From assembly GCA_049602715.1 (NCBI GenBank), contig JBMYRX010000056.1:1-11630 (forward strand): a stretch of 11,630 nt of DNA, written 5' to 3'. This document shows, piece by piece, positions 1 through 6,145 of the stretch. The notes beneath the pieces are model-generated. The model had not been told where the DNA came from and made no database searches. It was given only the letters and a program-made list of their open reading frames with translations. Position 1 is the stretch's first letter; every line of letters begins with the position of its first letter. The position numbers were made by a program, and so were the translations under genes. This DNA is from GCA-2697345 sp049602715. GTDB lineage: Bacteria > Pseudomonadota > Alphaproteobacteria > Rhodobacterales > Rhodobacteraceae.

Positions 1-387
1 GAGGTTTCCTCAGATAATAACAGAAGAGAGGCTAAGATGAAGTCTCTTTACCCTGTTTTAGGTCTTGGTCTTGGTTCTAACTTTTCGGATTCTTTAAAGA
101 AGCATCGTGGGACTATTGCAGGTCAACCAGTTTTATCTAACTCTCATCTTTTAGATGATTTTTGCGGATATAATACGCTGTGTATTTCTCGAGAGGAGAT
201 AAAGGGTAGCTCTGGGAAAATCGATAATCTCCCTTTTTTATGTCTTGATGCACAAGAGGAACCAATTCTAAACGAATTCCTTAATGAACTTGAAGTGGAG
301 GCTGTAATAATCAGACCAGATCGCTATGTTTTGGCTTCAGCTAGAAACGAAAACGAAGTTAAAAAACTATTAACTATTAGACTTTAA
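1..387 (+). CDS. FAD-dependent aromatic-type monooxygenase, C-terminal fragment (MhpA-like group A flavoprotein hydroxylase)
   Basis: The reading frame is open from the first base, so an internal ATG at position 37 is not the true start; the gene begins before the window. About 128 residues are visible. The end resembles the C-terminal thioredoxin-like domain of group A flavoprotein hydroxylases such as MhpA, PheA and MhqA: a GLGLGSNFSDS stretch, then GQPVL, an LLDDFCGY segment, and the typical closing strand VIIRPDRYVLASAR (family form LVRPDxYVxxxAR). In known members the FAD-binding and catalytic parts lie in the N-terminal two thirds, which are not visible here. Such enzymes use NAD(P)H and O2 to hydroxylate phenolic or similar rings in the cytosol. 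The stop codon (385-387) directly abuts the stop of the convergent neighbour. Substrate cannot be assigned from this fragment. Confidence 0.72.
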   Translation, partial: EVSSDNNRREAKMKSLYPVLGLGLGSNFSDSLKKHRGTIAGQPVLSNSHLLDDFCGYNTLCISREEIKGSSGKIDNLPFLCLDAQEEPILNEFLNELEVEAVIIRPDRYVLASARNENEVKKLLTIRL

Positions 388-1299
388 TCAGCTATTATTT
401 GAAGGCAAACGCAGCTTTTTTTCGTATACTTTTATCATTGCGCTTTTTGCCTCAGAACCATAACCTAATTCTATAGCCTCCATATAAATTTTTATCATTC
501 CATCTAACATGGGGGTTTCAGCTTCAAAGTCGTTTGTAATGCTTTTCACATTTGTTATATCCTTAACTGCGGCGTTCATCTGATAATCACCCGTAAAAAC
601 TCTATTAACCATTTTGGGAACAAAATACTCAGACACAAAACTTTTACTTGATCCAGTAGTAAATAGCTTTTCAAGGGCACTTTGCTTTAAACCTGCCTTT
701 AAGGCCAAAGGGAAAACTTCGGATAAACCAGCAATATTTATATTGTATAGTACGTTGTTAAAGGCTTTCATCATCTGTCCACTTCCTACTGGACCACAAT
801 GAAGAACAAAATTGCCGATTATATTTAAATAAGGGGTGAATGAAGAAAACTCCTTTTCTGAACCACCGAAGAGAACGGTTAATGAGCCATTTTGTGCTCT
901 GTAAGGTAGACCGGAAATAGGTGCGTCGTTGTAGGAGATTCCAACTTTTTTTAATCTCTGACTAAATTCTACAGAGTCTTTCGAGAGAAGCGTTGACATA
1001 TCTAAAACCATAAGCCCGCTTTTGCTACCGGCAATTACACCTTTATCATTGAACAAGACTGACTCGACTTCAGGTCTGAAGGGTAAGCACAAAAACAACT
1101 TTTTTACTTTAGAAGCTACTGTTGCAGGATCTTTTTCAAAACTTGCTCCAAGTGCAGTGAGTTCAGTTTTTTTTTCTTGATTAATATCAAATACTGAAAC
1201 AGCTACATTATTATTTAGAAGGTTTTTGACTACGCCAATCCCCATTGCGCCTAAGCCAATAAAACCAATTGCGTTACGAGTATCAATTTTTTTTTGCAT
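388..1299 (-). CDS. 3-hydroxyisobutyrate dehydrogenase-family NAD(P)-dependent beta-hydroxyacid dehydrogenase
   Basis: The 303-residue product (from the ATG at 1297-1299) matches the beta-hydroxyacid dehydrogenase family (3-hydroxyisobutyrate, tartronate semialdehyde and L-threonate dehydrogenases) in length and motif order. It has an N-terminal Rossmann fold starting with GFIGLGAMG, a substrate-binding segment DAPISG, the catalytic-lysine segment GSGQMMKAFNNVL and the later KDITNVKS motif. These cytosolic enzymes oxidise a beta-hydroxyl of a short carboxylic acid. The substrate loop is unusual: SGLPYRAQNG replaces the common SGGxxGAxxG, so the substrate may differ from 3-hydroxyisobutyrate. 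The frame extends upstream to a TTG at 1360-1362 (324 residues), preceded by AAAGG only 3 bases away. I prefer the inner ATG, which has GGAA about 6 bases upstream and puts the Rossmann glycines at the usual distance from the start. Specific substrate unknown. Confidence 0.88.
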   Translation of the reverse strand: MQKKIDTRNAIGFIGLGAMGIGVVKNLLNNNVAVSVFDINQEKKTELTALGASFEKDPATVASKVKKLFLCLPFRPEVESVLFNDKGVIAGSKSGLMVLDMSTLLSKDSVEFSQRLKKVGISYNDAPISGLPYRAQNGSLTVLFGGSEKEFSSFTPYLNIIGNFVLHCGPVGSGQMMKAFNNVLYNINIAGLSEVFPLALKAGLKQSALEKLFTTGSSKSFVSEYFVPKMVNRVFTGDYQMNAAVKDITNVKSITNDFEAETPMLDGMIKIYMEAIELGYGSEAKSAMIKVYEKKLRLPSNNS

Positions 1300-1477
1300 A
1301 CTTTTTCCGAGTGTATAAATTGTTGAGCTAATCTTATAGGCGTCATCAATAAATTTAAACAAAAACCTTTTAGCTGTGTTTTTTTTACGTTTCGCTGTAG
1401 AATGTTAAAATGATATTGATGATTAAGAGTATTATTTATAACTTACGTTTATAGTTTCAACCAAGGGATTGATTTAG
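1300..1477. promoter_or_regulatory. Divergent intergenic region, presumed promoters for both flanking genes
   Basis: This region separates two divergently transcribed genes and must hold the start signals for both unless transcription enters from elsewhere. For the plus strand a weak sigma70-like pair is visible: TTGATG at 1416-1421 and TATAAC at 1437-1442, with a 15-base spacer that is short of the optimum. The part near the minus-strand gene contains T runs and the alternative TTG start of that gene at 1360-1362. I see no convincing inverted repeat for a regulator. The promoter call is inference. Confidence 0.35.
1463..1468 (+). promoter_or_regulatory. Ribosome binding site supporting the TTG start of the Baeyer-Villiger monooxygenase
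   Basis: AAGGGA lies 9 bases before the TTG at 1478-1480. An in-frame TAG (1475-1477) immediately precedes that TTG, so no earlier start is possible, and no in-frame ATG occurs until deep inside the protein (residue 240). The TTG is therefore the most likely start. Confidence 0.6.
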
Positions 1478-3082
1478 TTGACTGAAAGATTGGATTTTGA
1501 TGCAATAATTATAGGCGCAGGTTTTTCAGGGCTTTATCAACTTTATAAGTTGAGAGACGAAATCGGTCTATCTGTACAAATTTTTGAAGCCGCAGATAAT
1601 GTTGGTGGCACTTGGTACTGGAATAGGTATCCTGGAGCTAGATGTGACTCTGAGAGCCATACTTATTGCTATTACTTTTCAGAAAAATTATTAAAAAAGT
1701 GGGAATGGAGTGAACGATACCCTGGTCAAGCGGAGATTTTGGAATACCTAAACTTCGTTACGGATACTCTCAGATTAAGAAATAACATAAGGTTTAATAG
1801 CCGAATTACTAAAAGTGAATTTTTAGAATCTGAAAAAATATGGTTAGTAACTGATAATAGTGGAAAACAATATCGGTCAAAATATGTAATAAACGCTGTA
1901 GGATGTTTATCCACTGCAAATAAACCAGATATTCATGGAATAAAAAAATTCAATGGTAAAATCTACCATACAGGAGAATGGCCTCATGAGGAAATTAGTT
2001 TTAGTAATAAAAGGGTTGGGGTAATTGGTACAGGCTCATCGGGCATTCAAGCCATACCAGTAATATCGGAAACAGCAAGATTTTTAACCGTCTTTCAAAG
2101 AACTCCTAATTATAGTGTTCCAGCAAGGAATCAAAAACTATCCACGGAGTTTATCAATGATTTTAAGAATAAAACGCAGGAGTGGTTAGAAAAAATGTTA
2201 TTAAGCCGTGGTGGTCACGCATGGCCTTTACCTTTGAAACATGCATTTGATACCCCAGAGCAGGAACGTTTAGAGATAATGAATGATGCTTGGCAAAATG
2301 GTGGCCTGGGTTTTAGAGAATGTTTTGACGATATTCTGACGAATACAACTTCGAATAAGATAATGTCAGAATTTTTAAAGGATAAAATAAGATCAATCGT
2401 GAAGAATCCTGAGAGGGCTAAAGCTCTGAGTGATATTGACCACCCGTTCTCTACTAAACGACCACCGATAGACACGAATTATTTTGAAACCTTTAATAAG
2501 CCAAATGTTTTATTGGTAGATATTAGAAAGGATCCTATCAAGGAAATTTTTACCAAGGGTCTTCGAACATTTTCGGATGAATTTGAACTAGATATTATAG
2601 TTTTTGCAACTGGTTTTGATGCGATGACTGGCTCTATTCTAAAAATAGATATTAGGGGGCGTGATAATTCAAGCATTAAAAATATTTGGAGTGCTGGACC
2701 GAAAACATATCTAGGACTTCAGGTGGCTGGATTTCCTAATATGTTTTTTTTAACTGGGCCAGGAAGTCCATCAGTTCTTACAAATATGCCTCGTGCGATC
2801 GAGCAGCATGTGGACTGGGTTACCGATTGCATATCACATATGGAGAGTAATAATTTGAATAGTGTTGAGGCCACCCCGGAGGCAGTAGAAAATTGGGTAG
2901 ATCACGTAAATGATACAGCGAATAATACACTATTACCAAAAGCAAAACACTCTTGGTATTTGGGAGCCAATGTTCCTGGCAAACCGAGAGTTTTTATGCC
3001 GTATACAGGTGGCTTAAATAAGTATAGAGATATTTGTAACAAAATAGCCAAAGATGGGTATGCGGGGTTTCTTTTCTCTTAA
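1478..3082 (+). CDS. Flavin-containing Baeyer-Villiger monooxygenase (cyclohexanone/phenylacetone monooxygenase type)
   Basis: The 534-residue product is a full-length type I Baeyer-Villiger monooxygenase, which uses FAD, NADPH and O2 to insert oxygen next to a ketone and make an ester or lactone. Visible in order: the FAD Rossmann motif GAGFSG (residues 13-18) with an acidic ribose-binding E37; the family signature GGTWYWNRYPGARCD (43-57), ending in the active-site Asp; the diagnostic fingerprint FxGxxxHxxxW as FNGKIYHTGEW (158-168); the NADPH Rossmann motif GTGSSG (184-189); TKRPPID around R328, equivalent to the catalytic Arg of cyclohexanone monooxygenase; FATGFD (376-381); and SWYLGANVPGKPR (492-504), the C-terminal active-site loop. 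All key residues are present. It starts at TTG and is followed 44 bases later by a membrane protein gene. The real ketone substrate cannot be read from sequence. Confidence 0.95.
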   Translation: MTERLDFDAIIIGAGFSGLYQLYKLRDEIGLSVQIFEAADNVGGTWYWNRYPGARCDSESHTYCYYFSEKLLKKWEWSERYPGQAEILEYLNFVTDTLRLRNNIRFNSRITKSEFLESEKIWLVTDNSGKQYRSKYVINAVGCLSTANKPDIHGIKKFNGKIYHTGEWPHEEISFSNKRVGVIGTGSSGIQAIPVISETARFLTVFQRTPNYSVPARNQKLSTEFINDFKNKTQEWLEKMLLSRGGHAWPLPLKHAFDTPEQERLEIMNDAWQNGGLGFRECFDDILTNTTSNKIMSEFLKDKIRSIVKNPERAKALSDIDHPFSTKRPPIDTNYFETFNKPNVLLVDIRKDPIKEIFTKGLRTFSDEFELDIIVFATGFDAMTGSILKIDIRGRDNSSIKNIWSAGPKTYLGLQVAGFPNMFFLTGPGSPSVLTNMPRAIEQHVDWVTDCISHMESNNLNSVEATPEAVENWVDHVNDTANNTLLPKAKHSWYLGANVPGKPRVFMPYTGGLNKYRDICNKIAKDGYAGFLFS

Positions 3083-3113
3083 ATTTAATCATAATTTGCT
3101 ATTAAATCTTTTC

Positions 3114-3120
3114 AGAAAGG
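3114..3120 (+). promoter_or_regulatory. Ribosome binding site supporting the GTG start of the AbrB-family gene
   Basis: AGAAAGG lies 6 bases before the GTG at 3127-3129, a good Shine-Dalgarno placement. It supports GTG over the next in-frame ATG, which lies at residue 30 inside the first hydrophobic region. Confidence 0.6.
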
Positions 3121-3126
3121 TTCCTG

Positions 3127-4197
3127 GTGGATACCAAAGTCATTTTCACAACAGCTTTTTTGTTAATTCTTGGTTCACTAGGTGGTTTCATTGCTGAGAA
3201 ATTGGGCCTTCCAATGCCATGGATGCTTGGTAGCCTATTGATTACCGCCTTAATTGTAAGCTGGAAGAAAAGAGTCCTGCCAGATAAATATGAGTTCCCA
3301 CCTAATTTCCGAAAATTCTTTATTGCTTTTATAGGAATAATGATTGGTACTCAAGTTAACTGGAGTTTAGTCTCTCAAGCTCCACAAATGGTCCCCTCTC
3401 TAACTATTATTTCACTTTTTGTTATATTGGCTCATACCTCGAATTTTTTCATTTTTCACAGGGTTGGTGGTTATAACAGATCAACAGCTTTTTTTTGTGG
3501 TGCTCCCGGCGGTTTAATGGAGAGTATCTCAATGGGCGAAGAAGCAGGCTGTGATATACGGATTCTTACAGTACAGCAATTTTTAAGGATTATCTTTGTT
3601 ATCATTCTAGTTCCAATATTAATGTCAATATGGGTTGGTGAAACTCTTGGAAGCGCAAGTGGAATAAAATTACCTGTAGTCTACTCTAATCTAACGTGGA
3701 TGCAGAACTATCTAATTGTTCTTATTATTGCTATTCTGGGTTTATATATTGGACCAAAGTTAAGATTGCCTGCAGCCCACTTAATGGGTCCATTATTAGT
3801 TGCCGCAGCTGTAAACCTTGCTTATACGGATCCCATTTATTTACCAAGTTTTATGATCATTATATCGCAAGTTGTTGTTGGTGTAGGTTTGGGGTCAAAG
3901 TTTTTTGGTATTTCCAAAGCCATACTTTATCGGGCAGCAGGTTTGAGCTTTATTTCGGTTATAACTATGCTAATTATTGGGCTGCTTTTATGCCTTTTAG
4001 TTTTTCCTTTCACAACGCTATCTTTTCAGGTTTTGTTAGTAAGTTTTGCTCCAGGCGGTGTTACTGAAATGTCTCTTATAGCTTTAAGTCTCTCAGCTAA
4101 TCCAGCAGTTGTAACCTTGCACCATTTGTATAGAATTATCTTAACCGTTTTGGGGTTATCTTTTTTACGTAAAAGATTAGGGTTAACGGGTGTATAA
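3127..4197 (+). CDS. AbrB-family integral membrane protein (COG3180 type), possible transporter
   Basis: The 356-residue protein is almost entirely hydrophobic, with roughly ten likely membrane segments, and belongs to the AbrB membrane family often labelled 'putative ammonia monooxygenase' or 'AbrB transcriptional regulator'. A two-fold internal repeat is visible: LGLPMPWMLGSLLITA (26-41) against LRLPAAHLMGPLLVAA (212-227), GAPGGLMESISM (125-136) against FAPGGVTEMSLIA (308-320), and TVQQFLRIIF (148-157) against TLHHLYRIIL (330-339). Such inverted or tandem membrane repeats are typical of secondary transporters, and nothing resembles a DNA-binding domain or monooxygenase active site. The gene lies 44 bases after the monooxygenase and 24 bases before the dehydratase, so co-transcription is likely. 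I infer transport of a pathway substrate or product; this is not proven for the family. Confidence 0.87.
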   Translation: MDTKVIFTTAFLLILGSLGGFIAEKLGLPMPWMLGSLLITALIVSWKKRVLPDKYEFPPNFRKFFIAFIGIMIGTQVNWSLVSQAPQMVPSLTIISLFVILAHTSNFFIFHRVGGYNRSTAFFCGAPGGLMESISMGEEAGCDIRILTVQQFLRIIFVIILVPILMSIWVGETLGSASGIKLPVVYSNLTWMQNYLIVLIIAILGLYIGPKLRLPAAHLMGPLLVAAAVNLAYTDPIYLPSFMIIISQVVVGVGLGSKFFGISKAILYRAAGLSFISVITMLIIGLLLCLLVFPFTTLSFQVLLVSFAPGGVTEMSLIALSLSANPAVVTLHHLYRIILTVLGLSFLRKRLGLTGV

Positions 4198-4221
4198 ATA
4201 TTTGTTAGAAAGTCAGTTAAT

Positions 4222-5208
4222 ATGATGAAGAGTAAATTAGGGTTTTCAATTCCTGACATCAATGTCGCTCGATCTAAAATTAAAGATAAACTCTTAGTTA
4301 CCCCTGTTCTGCCACTAATGTCTGACCGTTGGACTGAGCTACTGCCAATAGATACGCAAGTATATGTAAAATTGGAGCTTTTCCAGCAAGCGGGATCATT
4401 TAAAGCGAGAGGTGCGTTCTTAGGTATGGACTGCTTGTCGTTTGAACAGAAAAACCGAGGTGTCATAGCGGCGAGTGGTGGAAATCATGCGTTAGCCGTA
4501 TCTTGGGCAGCCGCTGCTGCTGGTGTAAATGCAAAGATTACTATGCCAAAAGCGACGGATCCATATAGGATAGATGGCTGTAAATCAATGGGGGCAGAGG
4601 TAATCTTGTGTGAAGATATAGCGGATGCCTTTCAGGTCATGACTTCATTAGGTAAAGCAGAAGGTAGAGTGATGATGCATCCTTTTGACGATCAAAACAT
4701 GGTTTTAGGTGCCTCTACATGTGGAGCGGAATACTATGAACAAAAACCTGAAATTGATGTTTTTGTAATTCCTGTTGGTGGTGGTGGCTTAATTAGCGGC
4801 ATGGCTTCGGCAATAAAACAATCTAACCCTACATCTAAAATAATTGGTGTTGAGCCTTCTGGTGCTGCTGGATTTTTCCAAAGTTTTAAAGCTGGAAAGC
4901 CTGTCTCGCTTGGCAAAGTAAACACAATAGCCGATAGTTTAGGGTCGCCACTCACATTGCCCTATTCTTTTTCTATTGCTGAAAAATTTGTTGATAAAGT
5001 AGTATTAGTTTCTGATAACGACTTGCTGACGTCAATGCAGTATTACCGAGAATATTTGAACATCCTTGCTGAGCCGGCTTGCGCGGCTTCTTTAGCGGCG
5101 ATTCTTGGGCCCTTAAAGGAAGAGATTTGTGGAAAATCTGTTGGAGTGATAGCCTGCGGATCTAATATTAGTTTATCCAGATATAACGAGTTAATGAAAA
5201 AGTTATAA
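4222..5208 (+). CDS. PLP-dependent threonine/serine dehydratase (ammonia-lyase), catabolic type
   Basis: The 328-residue protein is a fold type II PLP enzyme. It has the Schiff-base lysine K61 in GSFKARGA, the substrate-carboxylate loop ASGGNHALAV (84-93), the phosphate-binding glycine loop GGGGL (186-190), and ACGSN (311-315) near the PLP pyridine nitrogen. It lacks the C-terminal ACT-like regulatory domain of biosynthetic IlvA, which fits the catabolic TdcB-like or hydroxy-amino-acid dehydratase group (including EutB and 3-hydroxyaspartate ammonia-lyases). The expected reaction is loss of water and ammonia from a beta-hydroxy-alpha-amino acid to give a 2-oxo acid. Two consecutive ATGs (4222 and 4225) are possible starts; the upstream ribosome site (AGAAAG, 4207-4212) is weak. 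It follows the AbrB-like gene by 24 bases, and the SDR and kbl genes, which handle similar substrates, lie downstream. Confidence 0.92.
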   Translation: MMKSKLGFSIPDINVARSKIKDKLLVTPVLPLMSDRWTELLPIDTQVYVKLELFQQAGSFKARGAFLGMDCLSFEQKNRGVIAASGGNHALAVSWAAAAAGVNAKITMPKATDPYRIDGCKSMGAEVILCEDIADAFQVMTSLGKAEGRVMMHPFDDQNMVLGASTCGAEYYEQKPEIDVFVIPVGGGGLISGMASAIKQSNPTSKIIGVEPSGAAGFFQSFKAGKPVSLGKVNTIADSLGSPLTLPYSFSIAEKFVDKVVLVSDNDLLTSMQYYREYLNILAEPACAASLAAILGPLKEEICGKSVGVIACGSNISLSRYNELMKKL

Positions 5209-5336
5209 ATATTATAAGAATCACTTTCAAATATAAAGTCGTCGGTTAAGGTTAGTTCATCATTACAAAAAAGTTTTCAAGGGATGCAAGATGGTTTTTA
5301 TAATTATATCAGATCGTATACTGGCTGGAGGTATCA
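5209..5336 (+). promoter_or_regulatory. 128-base gap with a TATAAT box, probable promoter for the SDR-kbl-MFS genes
   Basis: This is the longest gap inside the plus-strand gene run. A perfect -10-like TATAAT sits at 5299-5304. The best -35 candidate is a poor TTTCAA at 5275-5280 with an 18-base spacer. The TATAAT leaves room for a short leader before the ribosome site at 5327-5331. No stable GC-rich hairpin or riboswitch-like structure is evident. It may divide the run into two transcription units. Confidence 0.35.
5327..5331 (+). promoter_or_regulatory. Strong Shine-Dalgarno site (GGAGG) fixing the TTG start of the SDR gene
   Basis: GGAGG lies 5 bases before the TTG at 5337-5339. Upstream in the same frame there is no ATG before a stop at 5301-5303, so the TTG is well supported. 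Confidence 0.75.
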
Positions 5337-6137
5337 TTGTCGAAAGTTAATCAAAAAGCTTTTGCCAGTTTAGATTTCCACGATAGGGTTGCACTTATAA
5401 CTGGGGGAGCAAGTGGTATTGGTTTATGTGTAGCTTCCCAGCTTTCCGAATTAGGAGCAAAAGTTGTTATTGCTGATATAGATTACAAGAAGGCTAATGC
5501 CACAGTTAAAGATCTAGATAGTAGCAACTCTCTAGCAATAAAAGTAGATGTACAAAAGCCCAAAGATGTTAACAAAATGGTTTCAAAGATTGTAGCAAAG
5601 TGGGGAAGGATAGATATATTAGTACATAGCGCTGGTATTGGACTTGAAAGGAATTTTTTGGAAACGACGCCCGAAGAATGGAAGCGACTGCTAGATGTTG
5701 ATTTGTCTGGGACATTTTATTGTTGTCAGGCTGTAGCACGTGAGATGATAAAAAAAGGTTATGGCCGTATAGTTAATATTTCTTCCACCGCAGGTTTAAG
5801 AGGTGGTACTGGAAGGTCAGCTTATGGAGCAGCAAAGGGGGGGGTTATAGCTCTTACAAAAGTTATGTCCGTGGAACTTGCAGAGTTAGGCATAACGGTT
5901 AATGCCCTGGCTCCGGGAGCTATTGAAACTGAACTAGTCGCTAAGATGCACTCGAAAGAAACAAGAAAGACATATCGGTCAGCAATTCCTATGGATAGGT
6001 ATGGTACCCCAGAAGAGACAGCTTTTTCAGCTGTTTTTTTAGTGAGTGAACAAGCGCGTTATATAAATGGTCAGGTTCTGGGAGTAGACGGTGGTTTTTT
6101 GTCAGCGGGGTTAATTAATAGAAATGCCTCTAAATAA
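5337..6137 (+). CDS. Classical short-chain dehydrogenase/reductase (FabG/YdfG-like SDR), possible hydroxy-amino-acid dehydrogenase
   Basis: The 266-residue protein is a classical SDR. It has the cofactor motif TGGASGIG (22-29), D47 after the second strand (which favours NAD(H)), HSAG (97-100) in place of NNAG, catalytic S150 in NISS, Y163 and K167 in the YxxxK motif, and the closing YINGQVLGVDGG typical of the family. The position of the tetrad Asn (N110 in FabG) is Asp here (D122, in LDVDLSGTF). The stop codon overlaps the AAGGA ribosome site of kbl, which begins 8 bases later, so the two are very probably co-translated. I infer oxidation of the beta-hydroxyl of a threonine- or serine-like amino acid to feed Kbl. 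YdfG, a classical SDR, is known to oxidise L-allo-threonine. Other alcohol substrates remain possible. Confidence 0.92.
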   Translation: MSKVNQKAFASLDFHDRVALITGGASGIGLCVASQLSELGAKVVIADIDYKKANATVKDLDSSNSLAIKVDVQKPKDVNKMVSKIVAKWGRIDILVHSAGIGLERNFLETTPEEWKRLLDVDLSGTFYCCQAVAREMIKKGYGRIVNISSTAGLRGGTGRSAYGAAKGGVIALTKVMSVELAELGITVNALAPGAIETELVAKMHSKETRKTYRSAIPMDRYGTPEETAFSAVFLVSEQARYINGQVLGVDGGFLSAGLINRNASK

Positions 6138-6145
6138 GGATAGAA

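Noticed and set aside
37..39. Small stand-alone 116-residue gene starting at this ATG
   Set aside because: The frame is open to position 1 and the sequence is the C-terminal domain of a flavoprotein hydroxylase, so it is the end of a larger gene; no ribosome site of quality precedes the ATG.
3696..4067. A 123-codon plus-strand frame inside the AbrB-like gene
   Set aside because: It is rich in Cys, Ser and aromatic residues as expected from out-of-frame reading of a membrane protein gene, and has no family resemblance.
4026..4466. A 146-codon open frame on the minus strand across the AbrB-like/dehydratase junction
   Set aside because: It lies wholly opposite two well-supported genes and their intergenic gap, has no recognisable domain, and its sequence is explained by the codon structure of the opposite strand.
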